From Bacillus sp. UNC438CL73TsuS30 (GTDB lineage Bacteria; Bacillota; Bacilli; Bacillales; Cytobacillaceae): 64,000 nt of DNA. Under the pieces are notes generated by a model. That model made no database searches. It was not told the origin of the DNA and was given only the letters and a program-made list of their open reading frames with translations. This document shows, piece after piece, positions 1 to 8,048 of this stretch; position 1 is the stretch's first letter, and each line of letters opens with the position of its first letter. Both the position numbers and the translations under genes were made by a program. The stretch spans positions 124,001 to 188,000 of the forward strand of contig NZ_AXVA01000005.1 of assembly GCF_000482325.1 (NCBI RefSeq), given 5' to 3'.

Positions 1-1
1 T

Positions 2-265
2 GAAAGTGACCAGGCAGGAGGGCTTCACGAATTTATAAAGGAACATGTAATTATACAAGGGTTCCTTCAATTACCAAATAGTATCTTTAAAAATAAGAGT
101 ACGGCAAAAAGTATTTTAGTTTTGCAGAAGAAGGGTGAGGAAGTAAAGCCTCCAAAGCAGGCTTTACTTGTTAATCTGCCAAGTCTGTCAAATGCTGCAG
201 AAATGGATAAAATCTTATTAAAAATGGACAAATGGTTCCAAGAGAATAAACCAAAAAACCGATAA
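2..265 (+). CDS. ytxK: Class I SAM-dependent methyltransferase, YtxK type (3' part only)
   Basis: Open frame from the window edge to TAA at 263-265, about 87 codons; the N-terminal half lies outside. The visible part reads EFIKEHVIIQGFLQLPNSIF, then a KSILVLQKKG strand and a PKQALLVNLPSLSN segment. This resembles the C-terminal region of the N6-adenine-methyltransferase-like YtxK proteins of Bacillus. The catalytic NPPF-like motif is not in view, so the activity is assumed from the family. The position directly before ackA is the same as in B. subtilis (ytxK-ackA), which supports the name. It ends in its own terminator. Confidence 0.75.
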   Translation, partial: ESDQAGGLHEFIKEHVIIQGFLQLPNSIFKNKSTAKSILVLQKKGEEVKPPKQALLVNLPSLSNAAEMDKILLKMDKWFQENKPKNR

Positions 266-286
266 AATATCGGTTTTTTGTTTTTT
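253..286 (+). terminator. Rho-independent terminator after ytxK
   Basis: A 12-bp stem (AAAAAACCGATA with TATCGGTTTTTT, 3-base loop) followed by T-rich sequence, starting within the last codons of the methyltransferase gene. Confidence 0.85.
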
Positions 287-326
287 ATTAATAGTACAAA
301 AAATTTGAATAAAATTATATTTTAGA

Positions 327-340
327 TGTAACCGCTGACA
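327..340 (+). promoter_or_regulatory. CcpA cre site upstream of the ackA promoter
   Basis: TGTAACCGCTGACA fits the cre consensus TGWAANCGNTNWCA at every position. Its centre lies about 55 bases before the predicted ackA start point. That is the upstream position from which CcpA activates ackA in B. subtilis, so activation by CcpA-HPr(Ser-P) during growth on preferred sugars is inferred. Confidence 0.8.
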
Positions 341-353
341 CTTAAATTACTCC

Positions 354-381
354 TTGAAATGTGACAAATCGAGTGTTTAAA
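354..381 (+). promoter_or_regulatory. Predicted SigA promoter of ackA
   Basis: TTGAAA (354-359), 16-base spacer, TTTAAA (376-381). The start point would be near 388, leaving a leader of about 97 bases before ackA. The -10 is poor, as is common for promoters that need an activator. Confidence 0.5.
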
Positions 382-484
382 TGAGTAATTGAGAGATATA
401 TTCAATTTCGGTTTGCAAAGGTTAAAGATGTGCGAAAAGAGTCCTTTAAAACCGATGTTTTTATATAGAAGGAGCTGTAGCAAA

Positions 485-1672
485 ATGTCTAATATTATTG
501 CAATCAATGCCGGCAGTTCATCCTTAAAGTTTCAATTATTTGAAATGCCAAGTGAGAATGTTATTACAAAAGGGTTAATTGAAAGAATCGGCTTAAAAGA
601 TTCTATTTTTAATATCACAGCACATGGAGAAAAAATTCAAGAAATCATAGATATTCCGAATCATGACGTAGCAGTTAAGATGCTTCTAGATAAACTAACA
701 ACGCTCGGAATCATTCAATCATTAAACGAAATTGAAGGAATAGGACATCGTGTAGTGCATGGAGGGGAAACCTTTAATGATTCTGTCCTAATTACGGATG
801 AAGTTTTGGCTAAAATAGAAGAACTATCGGAATTAGCACCTTTACACAATCCGGCAAATATTACGGGTATTAGAGCTTTTCAAGCGGTATTGCCAAACGT
901 CCCGGCAGTTGCTGTCTTTGACACAGCCTTCCATCAAACAATGCCTGAAAGCTCTTTTTTATATAGCCTTCCATATGAATACTACAAAAATTATGGGATT
1001 CGAAAATATGGTTTCCATGGTACGTCCCATAAATATGTTTCACAGCGTGCCGCTGAGCTATTAGGTCGTCCAGTTGAACAACTGCGCCTTATATCCTGCC
1101 ACTTAGGGAATGGAGCAAGTATTGCGGCTATTGAAGGCGGTAAATCAATAGACACTTCAATGGGCTTTACGCCACTTGCAGGAGTTACAATGGGTACGCG
1201 TTCAGGAAATATTGACCCTGCGTTGATTCCATATATTATGGAAAAAACGAATAAAACGGCTGAGGAAGTTCTTGATATTTTAAATAAAAAGAGTGGAATG
1301 CTGGCTGTTTCTGGTTTTTCAAGTGACCTAAGGGATATTGAAATTCAAGCGAAACAAGGAAATGCCCGGGCAAAACTTGCATTAGATGTATTCGCAAACA
1401 GAATTCATAAATACATTGGTTCCTATGCTTCCCGTATGTATGGTGTGGATGCGATTATTTTTACTGCGGGAATCGGCGAAAACAGCGATGTGATTAGAGA
1501 AAATGTTCTTAAAGGGTTAGAATTCATGGGAGTTTACTGGGATCCTGCCCTTAATAAGGTTAGAGGAGAAGAAGCCTTCATTAATTATCCTCACTCACCT
1601 GTTAAAGTAATGATCATCCCGACAAACGAAGAAGTAATGATTGCCCGCGACGTCGTTCGTTTGGCAAATTAG
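485..1672 (+). CDS. ackA: Acetate kinase
   Basis: Converts acetyl phosphate and ADP to acetate and ATP in the cytoplasm, the last step of acetate overflow from acetyl-CoA via phosphotransacetylase. The 395-residue product starts [20 protein letters not shown], the ASKHA-fold N-terminal signature, and carries the second signature HRVVHGG (about residue 86) and [10 protein letters not shown] (about 175). ATG 485 is chosen over upstream in-frame ATGs because AGAAGGAG lies at the right distance and the protein then has normal family length. Monocistronic between two terminators. A perfect-consensus cre lies upstream at the activating position. Confidence 0.97.
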   Translation: MSNIIAINAGSSSLKFQLFEMPSENVITKGLIERIGLKDSIFNITAHGEKIQEIIDIPNHDVAVKMLLDKLTTLGIIQSLNEIEGIGHRVVHGGETFNDSVLITDEVLAKIEELSELAPLHNPANITGIRAFQAVLPNVPAVAVFDTAFHQTMPESSFLYSLPYEYYKNYGIRKYGFHGTSHKYVSQRAAELLGRPVEQLRLISCHLGNGASIAAIEGGKSIDTSMGFTPLAGVTMGTRSGNIDPALIPYIMEKTNKTAEEVLDILNKKSGMLAVSGFSSDLRDIEIQAKQGNARAKLALDVFANRIHKYIGSYASRMYGVDAIIFTAGIGENSDVIRENVLKGLEFMGVYWDPALNKVRGEEAFINYPHSPVKVMIIPTNEEVMIARDVVRLAN

Positions 1673-1682
1673 GACTTAATTT

Positions 1683-1720
1683 AAAAAGCAAAGTCTCTCT
1701 AAAGGGATTTTGCTTTTTTT
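1683..1720 (+). terminator. Terminator after ackA
   Basis: AAAAAGCAAA pairs with the T-rich right arm ATTTTGCTTTTT; a run of seven T residues ends the element. Confidence 0.8.
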
Positions 1721-1781
1721 AATCCTTCCGTTTCTTTATGCTATACTTAAAGAAAGAATTGGAAACAGGAGGAGTGTTTTC

Positions 1782-2639
1782 ATGCCGCTCTCAGACAGGG
1801 AGAAAAACGTCTTGAAGGAAATAAGGGAATGGGAAAATCATTTATTCAGTTATGAAGTAAATGACTTTCAATTGACCTATGAAAAATACTTAGAGCGTTC
1901 CTTTTTACTTTTACCCAAAACGGTTCAAAAAAAGTTTTTTCTATTAGTCGACAACTGGTTGTTTCACTTACATGGCATGATTCAGGGTTCCCAGCTTCAG
2001 ATGGATGCGAAGGAACGAATTCTTTCATCCGGAAGGATTTTTTACAAGGAGTTAGAAAAAATAGATGATCTAAAAAAATTAGATATCAATCAACTGCAAT
2101 ACATAGCCCAGCAACAAATTGCCAAGCATCGACTGTATTCCTTTGCACAAGGGGGACTCTCGGGAACAGGCGGAACTCTGCTTTTGGGAATGGATATCCC
2201 GGCAATGGCTGTGATTAATCTACGAGCTGTGCAATTAATTGCCATGACTTATGGATTTGAGGTCAATACTCCTTTTGAAATGATGACTTCACTGAAGGTT
2301 TTTCATACTGCTACACTCCCTCCTAGAATTCAGAAGGATGGATGGACGGCGCTCATGAATGAATTAGACGGAAACGATGATTTTTATTTCTATCAAGGGA
2401 CTGAAGAAATAACGGATATTACCTGGCTGGAGCAGCCTGTCCAACAGCTGTTAAAGGCAATGGTTATTGCTTTATTTCGAAAAAAATTGATTCAAGGCAT
2501 TCCGCTTGTCAGCATGGCGATTGGGGCAGGGGCAAATTATCAGTTAACAAGGAAAGTTACGGAAGTTGCTCACAAATATTATCAGCTTCGTTATTTAAAA
2601 GAAAAAGAGGAGTATCCGGATGAGTACGAAAGAGCATAA
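1782..2639 (+). CDS. EcsC family protein
   Basis: A 285-residue protein starting MPLSDREKNVLKEIREWEN behind a strong AGGAGG (1767-1773). Residues of roughly 145-175 form a glycine-rich hydrophobic segment (GGLSGTGGTLLLGMDIPAM) and a second weakly hydrophobic stretch lies near the C-terminus (IPLVSMAIGAGANYQLT). Both are typical of the EcsC family, named after the third gene of the B. subtilis ecs ABC-transporter locus; no biochemical activity is established for the family. No ecsAB genes are nearby, so this is a stand-alone member. It overlaps moaB by 20 bases, so the two are probably translated from one mRNA. Confidence 0.75.
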   Translation: MPLSDREKNVLKEIREWENHLFSYEVNDFQLTYEKYLERSFLLLPKTVQKKFFLLVDNWLFHLHGMIQGSQLQMDAKERILSSGRIFYKELEKIDDLKKLDINQLQYIAQQQIAKHRLYSFAQGGLSGTGGTLLLGMDIPAMAVINLRAVQLIAMTYGFEVNTPFEMMTSLKVFHTATLPPRIQKDGWTALMNELDGNDDFYFYQGTEEITDITWLEQPVQQLLKAMVIALFRKKLIQGIPLVSMAIGAGANYQLTRKVTEVAHKYYQLRYLKEKEEYPDEYERA

Positions 2640-3135
2640 AAAAGAAGCTCCAAAAACCGTTCATTGTAAAGTAATTACGGTTAGTGATACACGAAATGAA
2701 GAAAGTGACAAAAGCGGGAGATTGATGATTGACCTCCTAGAGCAAGCAGGTCATAAGATCCTTGATTATTGTATAGTAAAAGATGAAAAGTCCTCTATTC
2801 AAGAAGAAATTTTAAAGGGCTGTGAACGAGAGGATATCGAGATTATTCTCACCAATGGAGGCACAGGAATTGCCAAACGGGATGTGACGATTGAGACCGT
2901 CCAAGAGCTAATAGAAAAAGAAATTGTTGGGTTTGGGGAATTGTTTAGAATGTTAAGTTACCAGGTAGATATAGGATCTGCAGCCATACTTTCACGAGCT
3001 ATTGCAGGGGTTGTGAAAGATAAAGCTGTTTTTTCTACCCCGGGCTCTTCTGGTGCCGTAAAGCTGGCGATGGAAAAACTCATTCTTCCGGAAATAGGGC
3101 ATGTGGTAAGAGAATTGAAAAAGGATTTGAAATAA
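2620..3135 (+). CDS. moaB: Molybdenum cofactor biosynthesis protein B
   Basis: 171-residue MogA/MoaB-fold protein that binds molybdopterin and takes part in its adenylation during molybdenum cofactor synthesis. Visible signatures are VITVSDTRNEESDKSG (about residues 19-34), the TNGGTGIAKRDVT motif (about 78-90) and FSTPGSSGAV (about 138-147), which together shape the pterin pocket. The ATG lies inside the end of the EcsC gene, with AAAGAGGAG as ribosome binding site. No other moa or moe gene is in the window. In B. subtilis moaB also lies near ackA, apart from the main moa cluster. Confidence 0.93.
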   Translation: MSTKEHKKEAPKTVHCKVITVSDTRNEESDKSGRLMIDLLEQAGHKILDYCIVKDEKSSIQEEILKGCEREDIEIILTNGGTGIAKRDVTIETVQELIEKEIVGFGELFRMLSYQVDIGSAAILSRAIAGVVKDKAVFSTPGSSGAVKLAMEKLILPEIGHVVRELKKDLK

Positions 3136-3163
3136 AAAGGCTCCCAAAGCGGGAGCTCTTTTT
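3136..3163. terminator. Terminator between convergent moaB and the 104-residue ORF
   Basis: GCTCCC and GGGAGC pair around a 5-base loop. T residues follow on the plus strand and A residues precede it, so it can serve both directions. Confidence 0.75.
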
Positions 3164-3476
3164 AATGGTGCATTTTTACTGAAACAGTTTGATTTGCGCG
3201 ATACCAAATCCATAAATCATTAATAATGGAAGCGAGATCCGCGATTTCGCTGTTTAGTTCACAGGAACGAGGGAAGTCGCTTTCATCTGAAAGTTGTGTT
3301 TGTTTTTGATTAATCGTATGTTCAAGTTCTGCAATTCGGTCGGGAATGGTGCCGCGAATTTGCTCCCAATAGAACAAGATAGCAGCCTGGGTCTGGCGGG
3401 AATATTGTTCCCAATCTAGTTGAATGTCAGGGAGTTGAATTCCCAGCCGTTGATCGAAAGAAAAATGTTCTTCCAT
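3162..3476 (-). CDS. Hypothetical protein, 104 residues
   Basis: Reads MEEHFSFDQRLGIQLPDIQL and continues with a predicted helix rich in Glu, Gln and Ile (about residues 40-90), possibly a coiled coil. It has no signal peptide or membrane segment, and I do not recognise the family. It is judged a real gene because TGGAGG lies correctly before the ATG at 3476 and it converges on moaB at a shared terminator. It is rich in Trp (four) for its size. No function is proposed. Confidence 0.7.
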   Translation of the reverse strand: MEEHFSFDQRLGIQLPDIQLDWEQYSRQTQAAILFYWEQIRGTIPDRIAELEHTINQKQTQLSDESDFPRSCELNSEIADLASIINDLWIWYRANQTVSVKMHH

Positions 3477-3718
3477 ACATTTGCCTCCACATGTATAGTT
3501 TTTTTCATTTTACTACACATCATCAGAGCTTTCACTGGAAAACTATTAATCTTAAAAGATAAATATAAAAACCTTCGCACATGACGATAGCTTTTGTGTT
3601 TTTTATTTGGCCCATAATTCATCATTTGTTTACCTTATTTATGCAACAATTGGAAATGTATAGATGTGCCAATTTTTCGAACAATAATGAGGTATTCATT
3701 ATTGAAGGGGGCAGGCAC

Positions 3719-3868
3719 ATGAGCAAGCGTAATCCAAATAGCCAAAATGTTTTTGAGTTTGATGAACAGGGGACAAATGAGGTAAGCGAGCAAATCTTGA
3801 ATTCGTATAATAGCGGATTTATCGGAGAGGGAAGCGAGCAGACTGAAAGCAGCAGTACAGAAGGTTAG
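3719..3868 (+). CDS. Hypothetical small acidic protein, 49 residues
   Basis: ATG 3719 follows a GAAGGGGG ribosome binding site at normal spacing. The product is hydrophilic and rich in Ser, Asn and Glu (starts MSKRNPNSQNVFEFDEQ, ends in a Ser/Thr/Glu-rich tail), with no membrane segment, and is probably disordered. A terminator follows immediately, so it looks like a single-gene unit. Composition and size recall small spore proteins of Bacillus, but it lacks any SASP signature I know, so this is only a guess. Upstream in-frame extension to 3581 is hydrophobic and has no ribosome binding site. Confidence 0.6.
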   Translation: MSKRNPNSQNVFEFDEQGTNEVSEQILNSYNSGFIGEGSEQTESSSTEG

Positions 3869-3880
3869 GCAGGGGAGGAA

Positions 3881-3917
3881 GGCTGTCCGAATGAGGGCAG
3901 TCTTTTTCTTTTTTTAT
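3881..3917 (+). terminator. Terminator after the 49-residue ORF
   Basis: GGCTGTCC pairs with GGGCAGTC (two G-U pairs) around a short loop, followed by a long T-rich run. Confidence 0.8.
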
Positions 3918-3960
3918 TCTATTTTCAATAAATCAATGCAATCTATATTGATAACAGGCT

Positions 3961-3992
3961 TTGACATTATTAAGCTTATGGGTGGATATAAT
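3961..3992 (+). promoter_or_regulatory. Possible promoter of ald
   Basis: A perfect TTGACA (3961-3966) and a perfect TATAAT (3987-3992) are present but 20 bases apart, longer than the usual 16-18. Either the promoter is weak and activator-dependent, or an offset GATATA (3985-3990) is the true -10. Confidence 0.45.
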
Positions 3993-4026
3993 AGTAAATA
4001 TGGATGATTAAAATGGAGGTAAGGAT

Positions 4027-5148
4027 ATGCGGATTGGAGTACCTAAAGAGATAAAAAACAACGAAAATCGTGTAGCGATGACACCTGCCGGGGTAGTAAA
4101 CCTATTAAAATTTGGTCATGAAGTTTATATTGAAAAAGGAGCCGGGCATGGATCTGGTTTTTCTGATGAGGATTATGCTTCGACTGGGGCAAAGATAGTA
4201 GATTCCGCCGGAGAAGCTTGGTCGATGGAAATGGTTATGAAGGTGAAGGAACCACTCCCAAGTGAGTACTCCTATTTTCGTGAAGGGCTAATATTATTTA
4301 CATATTTACATTTAGCCCCTGAACCGGAATTAACCAAAGCTCTCATTGATAACAAAGTGGTTGGAATTGCCTATGAAACCGTTCAGCTAACAAATAGAAG
4401 TTTGCCATTATTGACTCCTATGAGTGAAGTAGCTGGTAGAATGGCAGCGCAAATTGGTGCTCAGTTCCTTGAAAAGGTTCATGGCGGTAAAGGAATATTG
4501 CTTTCCGGAGTGCCGGGGGTTCATCGCGGAATTGTGACAATTATCGGTGGCGGGGTTGCCGGTACCAATGCAGCCAAAATGGCCATTGGGTTAGGTGCGA
4601 AGGTTACGATTATTGATTTGAACCCCGACAGGCTCCGTCAATTGGATGATATTTTTGGTTCGGACGTGACTACATTAATGTCTAACCATTATAATATTGC
4701 GGAAGCTGTTAAGGAATCAGATCTTGTAATTGGAGCTGTCTTAATCCCGGGAGCAAAAGCACCGAAGCTTGTCACGGAAGAAATGATTCAGTCAATGAAA
4801 CCGGGCGGTGTTGTCGTCGATATCGCCATTGATCAGGGTGGTATTTTTGAAACAACGGACCGGATTACGACACATGATAATCCAACCTATGTAAAGCATG
4901 GGGTGGTTCATTATGCTGTAGCAAACATGCCAGGGGCTGTTCCGCGCACCTCCACCATTGCTTTAACAAATGTAACGGTTCCGTATGCATTAGACATTGC
5001 GAATAAGGGATATAAAGCTGCTTGCCTTAAAAATGATGCATTGTTAAAAGGAATTAATACACTTGGCGGCTATGTAACCTACGAGGCAGTAGCAGAAGCA
5101 CATGGTCTTCAATTTAAAGATACAAAGACATTGTTAGAAAAGGTGTAA
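4027..5148 (+). CDS. ald: Alanine dehydrogenase
   Basis: NAD-dependent reversible deamination of L-alanine to pyruvate and ammonium; in Bacillus it is needed for alanine use and efficient sporulation. The 373-residue product begins [20 protein letters not shown] (substrate-binding Arg15 and Lys75-type residues of the family) and has the Rossmann motif [15 protein letters not shown] (about residues 172-186), followed by the acidic residue IIDLNPDR that selects NAD. Length equals the family norm. The ribosome binding site is TGGAGG. It lies alone between two terminators. In B. subtilis ald is elsewhere, so its place here is a local rearrangement. Confidence 0.96.
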   Translation: MRIGVPKEIKNNENRVAMTPAGVVNLLKFGHEVYIEKGAGHGSGFSDEDYASTGAKIVDSAGEAWSMEMVMKVKEPLPSEYSYFREGLILFTYLHLAPEPELTKALIDNKVVGIAYETVQLTNRSLPLLTPMSEVAGRMAAQIGAQFLEKVHGGKGILLSGVPGVHRGIVTIIGGGVAGTNAAKMAIGLGAKVTIIDLNPDRLRQLDDIFGSDVTTLMSNHYNIAEAVKESDLVIGAVLIPGAKAPKLVTEEMIQSMKPGGVVVDIAIDQGGIFETTDRITTHDNPTYVKHGVVHYAVANMPGAVPRTSTIALTNVTVPYALDIANKGYKAACLKNDALLKGINTLGGYVTYEAVAEAHGLQFKDTKTLLEKV

Positions 5149-5158
5149 GGTATATAAC

Positions 5159-5188
5159 AAAACCAGCTTCAATTCGAAGCTGGTTTTT
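5159..5188. terminator. Terminator after ald, usable from both sides
   Basis: AACCAGCTTC pairs with GAAGCTGGTT around a 4-base loop, with TTTTT on the plus strand and TTTTGTT when read from the minus strand. It could also end the minus-strand RNA proposed at 5190-5392. Confidence 0.85.
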
Positions 5189-5392
5189 AGTTACTAATAT
5201 GTAGCCGCATTTGCCGTATTCATATAAGAAAGTTTTAAACCACCACTCCTCAAAGTGGGTGTTCGCAGAAACCTTCCTGCCTGTCCTCCATGTCTTATAG
5301 ACAGAGGCATGTCATTTCAGTTTCAATGTTAAAACTCCCTTTTACAGCTTAAAGGTTAAAACTTTATTATCATTACGTACAATGCAGCTTGT
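5160..5392 (-). ncRNA. Candidate structured non-coding RNA, rod-shaped (6S-like?)
   Basis: This stretch between the M24 peptidase and the ald terminator has no ORF but strong pairing when read on the minus strand. 5' bases (complement of 5381-5390) pair with 3' bases (complement of 5203-5211) over 9 bp. Further in, the complements of 5354-5365 and 5229-5241 pair over about 12 bp with one bulge. The enclosed part holds two more hairpins, one around 5242-5262 and one around 5275-5308. A promoter lies upstream (5399-5427) and a terminator downstream, giving about 230 bases. Size and closing-rod-plus-bubble layout recall 6S RNA, but I cannot confirm homology. Confidence 0.4.
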
Positions 5393-5398
5393 ATTATT

Positions 5399-5427
5399 AT
5401 TTTACTGCAGATTACTCGATTGTTCAA
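5399..5427 (-). promoter_or_regulatory. Predicted promoter for the minus-strand RNA
   Basis: On the minus strand: TTGAAC (5427-5422), 17-base spacer, TAAAAT (5404-5399). It reads away from the M24 peptidase stop codon into a region without ORFs, with a start expected near 5392. Confidence 0.5.
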
Positions 5428-5447
5428 TAGATAAAAATTCCATTTGG

Positions 5448-6545
5448 TTATTTAATAATTTGTAATTCTTTCGGGAAGTTTGTTAATACTTTAGCACCGT
5501 CGGCAGTAATAAAGAGATCATCCTCAATTCGGACCCCAGCTACCTCCGGTACATAAATTCCTGGTTCAATTGTGTATACCATGCCTTCTTCGATGACCAA
5601 CTGATTTGTTTCAGTCATGGAAGGATATTCATGAACACTAATTCCAAGTCCATGTCCTAAACGGTGTGGAAAATATTCTCCATATCCTGCATCAGCAATA
5701 ATTCTGCGGGCGGTTAGGTCAACCTCTGCTGCTGTCACACCAGGCTTACTAGCCTCAATTGCGGCAAGCTGCGCTTTTAAGACAGTGTCATAAATTTCTT
5801 TTTGCTTATCATTAATGTCTCCATATGCAACGGTTCTAGTGATATCAGAGCAATAGCGATCAACGACAACACCGAGGTCAAATAAAACCAAATCGCCTTT
5901 TTTAATTTTTGTTAAGCCCGGGTTGCCATGCGGTGATGCAGCGTTTGCACCAGTTAAAACCATCGTTGCAAAGGACATTTCGGTAACGCCCTTTTGTTTT
6001 AATGCATATTCGACTGCATTAAGAACATCTAATTCTGTTTTGCCTTCTTTGATTTCACTTGCACCGAATTCGACAGCGTAGTCTGCGAGTGCACAAGCCT
6101 CCTCGATAACTTTTAATTCTTTAGCATCCTTAATCATCCGAAGAATACGTAATTTTTCTTCAGCAGAAATAAAAGCAGCTTTTGGGAAAAGGCTCGATAG
6201 TTGTTCGTACCGTTCCACATTCATATGTTCTTTTTCAATCGCTGTTTTCGATACAATTCTGATTCTTTTTTGAATAGAGCTTTGAATCATTTCCCAAGGA
6301 TTTTCGATGTCGCTATATCCAATGATTTCATGGTCCCATCCGGAGCGTTTCGCATCATGAACTTCCATGGCCGGACAAACAAGAAATGGTTCCTCTTGTT
6401 GAAAAACAACAAGTGCCAGCAGGCGTTCATGCGGATTCGTAAAATATCCGCTTAGGTAAAAAACATTTTCTGAAGAGGTGATGAAGCTTACTTCGATTTC
6501 ATTTTCTTTCATCCAAGCTTGAAGCTTTTCTACACGTTGATTCAT
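5448..6545 (-). CDS. M24 family Xaa-Pro dipeptidase
   Basis: 365-residue cytoplasmic metallopeptidase of the pita-bread fold, expected to cleave X-Pro dipeptides. The N-terminal creatinase-like domain spans about residues 1-125 and the catalytic domain follows. All five metal ligands of the family are visible: Asp in LVLFDLG, Asp in CSDITR, His in HRLGHGLG, Glu in YTIEPGIY and Glu in VRIEDD. The start follows AGGGGG at correct spacing. It resembles B. subtilis YkvY and YqhT, and I cannot say which is the ortholog. It is transcribed alone on the minus strand. Confidence 0.9.
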   Translation of the reverse strand: MNQRVEKLQAWMKENEIEVSFITSSENVFYLSGYFTNPHERLLALVVFQQEEPFLVCPAMEVHDAKRSGWDHEIIGYSDIENPWEMIQSSIQKRIRIVSKTAIEKEHMNVERYEQLSSLFPKAAFISAEEKLRILRMIKDAKELKVIEEACALADYAVEFGASEIKEGKTELDVLNAVEYALKQKGVTEMSFATMVLTGANAASPHGNPGLTKIKKGDLVLFDLGVVVDRYCSDITRTVAYGDINDKQKEIYDTVLKAQLAAIEASKPGVTAAEVDLTARRIIADAGYGEYFPHRLGHGLGISVHEYPSMTETNQLVIEEGMVYTIEPGIYVPEVAGVRIEDDLFITADGAKVLTNFPKELQIIK

Positions 6546-6579
6546 GTTAGTTCCCCCTTAAAAATCATTTCCACTTCTG

Positions 6580-6608
6580 AGATTATCAATTTAATGCCTG
6601 AATGTAAA
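6580..6608 (-). promoter_or_regulatory. Predicted promoter of the M24 peptidase
   Basis: On the minus strand: TTTACA (6608-6603), 17-base spacer, TAATCT (6585-6580). The start point would be about 30 bases before the ATG. Confidence 0.45.
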
Positions 6609-6766
6609 CAAACTGGGCTTTAGAAGTGATAGTTTATTATAGAACTGTTCAGTTCAGTTTTTTGCTAAAAGTCTGATCTTTTGGGTAAAGTTATTTTGTG
6701 AGGAAGGAATTCCTAATTTTTGCATGGAAGTAATTATAAAACTATTTATTGAGAGGAGTTAAAACA

Positions 6767-7447
6767 ATGAAAATTTCTTATCATGGCCATTCCATTGTGC
6801 AAATTCAAACGGAAGGGAAAACAATTTTAATTGACCCGTTCATTCGAGGAAACTCTCTAACGGATTTAAATGTGGAAGAGGTAAATCCGGATGTTATTCT
6901 CTTAACACATGGTCATAACGATCATGTCGGCGATACGGTTGAAATTGCAAAAAGAACCGGTGCCCTTGTTGTTGCCAACGCTGACCTAACCACTTATCTC
7001 AGCTGGCAAGGAGTTCAAACCCATGGGATGAATATAGGCGGTGCCTATCAATTTGATTTTGGAAAGGTCAAACTGACACAGGCTTTTCATGGATCAGGTT
7101 ATGCAACTGTTAACAATGAGATCGTGTACTGCGGCATGCCAACGGGTATTTTGTTTAGCAATGAAGGGAAAACAATTTACCATGCCGGTGATACAGGTCT
7201 TTTCTCCGATATGAAATTAATTGGTGAGCGTCATCCAATTGATGTTGCCTTTCTGCCAATCGGTGATAATTTTACGATGGGCGCGGAGGATGCGGCCTAT
7301 GCTGCCAAATTATTAAATGCGAAAACAGTTGTGCCGATTCATTTTAATACCTTCCCGCCAATTAAGCAGGACCCGAATAAATTTATTGAACTACTTGAGG
7401 AACAAAATGGTAAAGTTCTTCAGCCAGGAGAAGCTATAGAATTATAA
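6767..7447 (+). CDS. ytkL: Metallo-beta-lactamase-fold metal-dependent hydrolase, YtkL (UPF0173)
   Basis: 226-residue protein of the UPF0173 family; substrate unknown. The zinc-binding signature [11 protein letters not shown] lies at about residues 45-55, a further metal ligand is in YHAGDTG (about 138-144), and the last His in VPIHFNTFP (about 190). ATG 6767 is chosen because GAGAGGAG precedes it and the protein then begins with the family-typical MKISYHGHS. An in-frame extension to 6749 has no ribosome binding site. Its position as first gene of the yt- series agrees with B. subtilis. Confidence 0.93.
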   Translation: MKISYHGHSIVQIQTEGKTILIDPFIRGNSLTDLNVEEVNPDVILLTHGHNDHVGDTVEIAKRTGALVVANADLTTYLSWQGVQTHGMNIGGAYQFDFGKVKLTQAFHGSGYATVNNEIVYCGMPTGILFSNEGKTIYHAGDTGLFSDMKLIGERHPIDVAFLPIGDNFTMGAEDAAYAAKLLNAKTVVPIHFNTFPPIKQDPNKFIELLEEQNGKVLQPGEAIEL

Positions 7448-7526
7448 AGAATTGAGGTATTTGTCTACTTTTTTTCTTCCTTCTAGCATAAAAATGAAAC
7501 AAGCAGTTTTTAAGGGAGGAAAAAAT

Positions 7527-7763
7527 GTGAAGAAAAACAGATATTTATTATGCCTTTTACTTTGCGGAGCAATGCTTTATTATGCAGTGCCTCAATTATC
7601 GGTAACCGCACCGGGGCAGAAAGGGATTTTTTCTTTAGCGTGGCTCGCCTTTGCTCTAATGGTGATTGCCGGTAATTTAACGGGAATTCTTTATAGCCCG
7701 AAAAAAGCAGCTCAAAAACATCAACCAAATCGCAGTAAAAGAAAATCCCGCATGTTTCATTAA
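7527..7763 (+). CDS. Small two-helix membrane protein
   Basis: 78 residues starting at GTG 7527 behind AAGGGAGGA. Two hydrophobic segments are seen, at about residues 6-24 (YLLCLLLCGAMLYYAV) and 37-57 (FSLAWLAFALMVIAG), then a very basic tail (KHQPNRSKRKSRMFH). The positive tail predicts a cytoplasmic C-terminus. I do not recognise the family. It follows ytkL by about 80 bases and ends at a strong terminator, so it may share the ytkL transcript. An ATG two bases earlier is out of frame and runs straight into TGA. Confidence 0.65.
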   Translation: MKKNRYLLCLLLCGAMLYYAVPQLSVTAPGQKGIFSLAWLAFALMVIAGNLTGILYSPKKAAQKHQPNRSKRKSRMFH

Positions 7764-7775
7764 AGAGTATAAGAA

Positions 7776-7808
7776 AGGCTCCGGTACAACCAATACCGGA
7801 GCTTTTTC
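7776..7808 (+). terminator. Terminator after the ytkL unit
   Basis: GCTCCGGTA pairs with TACCGGAGC around a 7-base loop, then TTTTT. Confidence 0.88.
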
Positions 7809-7830
7809 GTAATAATGTAACAATCCTCAT

Positions 7831-7953
7831 GTCTAGCTCCAACGCCTAGCCCCTCGAGTCGCTTCGGTCCTGACGATGAAGTCAAAGAACGACTTCACCG
7901 TCAGGACCTCCAGCGCTTTTCGGGGCTAAACAAGGCGTTTCCGCTTTTCTTAT
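7831..7953. repeat. Palindromic intergenic repeat of Bacillus type
   Basis: About 123 bases of nested inverted repeats. The inner arms GGTCCTGACG-TGAAGTC and GACTTC-CCGTCAGGACC pair around AAAGAAC. Outside these, CTAGCCCC pairs with GGGGCTA, and AACGCCT with AGGCGTT. GC content is clearly above the flanks. It has no ORF and lies between the terminator of one unit and the ytoI start. The pattern (TCGAGTCGCTTCGGTCC core) is one I know as a recurrent extragenic element in Bacillus genomes; the copy number here cannot be seen from one window. Confidence 0.75.
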
Positions 7954-8048
7954 TGTTTCAAGGCTTTTTTAACTCTATAATTAAATTTACAACGAATCCG
8001 GAAAGTCATTGCTGGATGAATGGGAATTTAAAATAAAGGGTGACGGTC

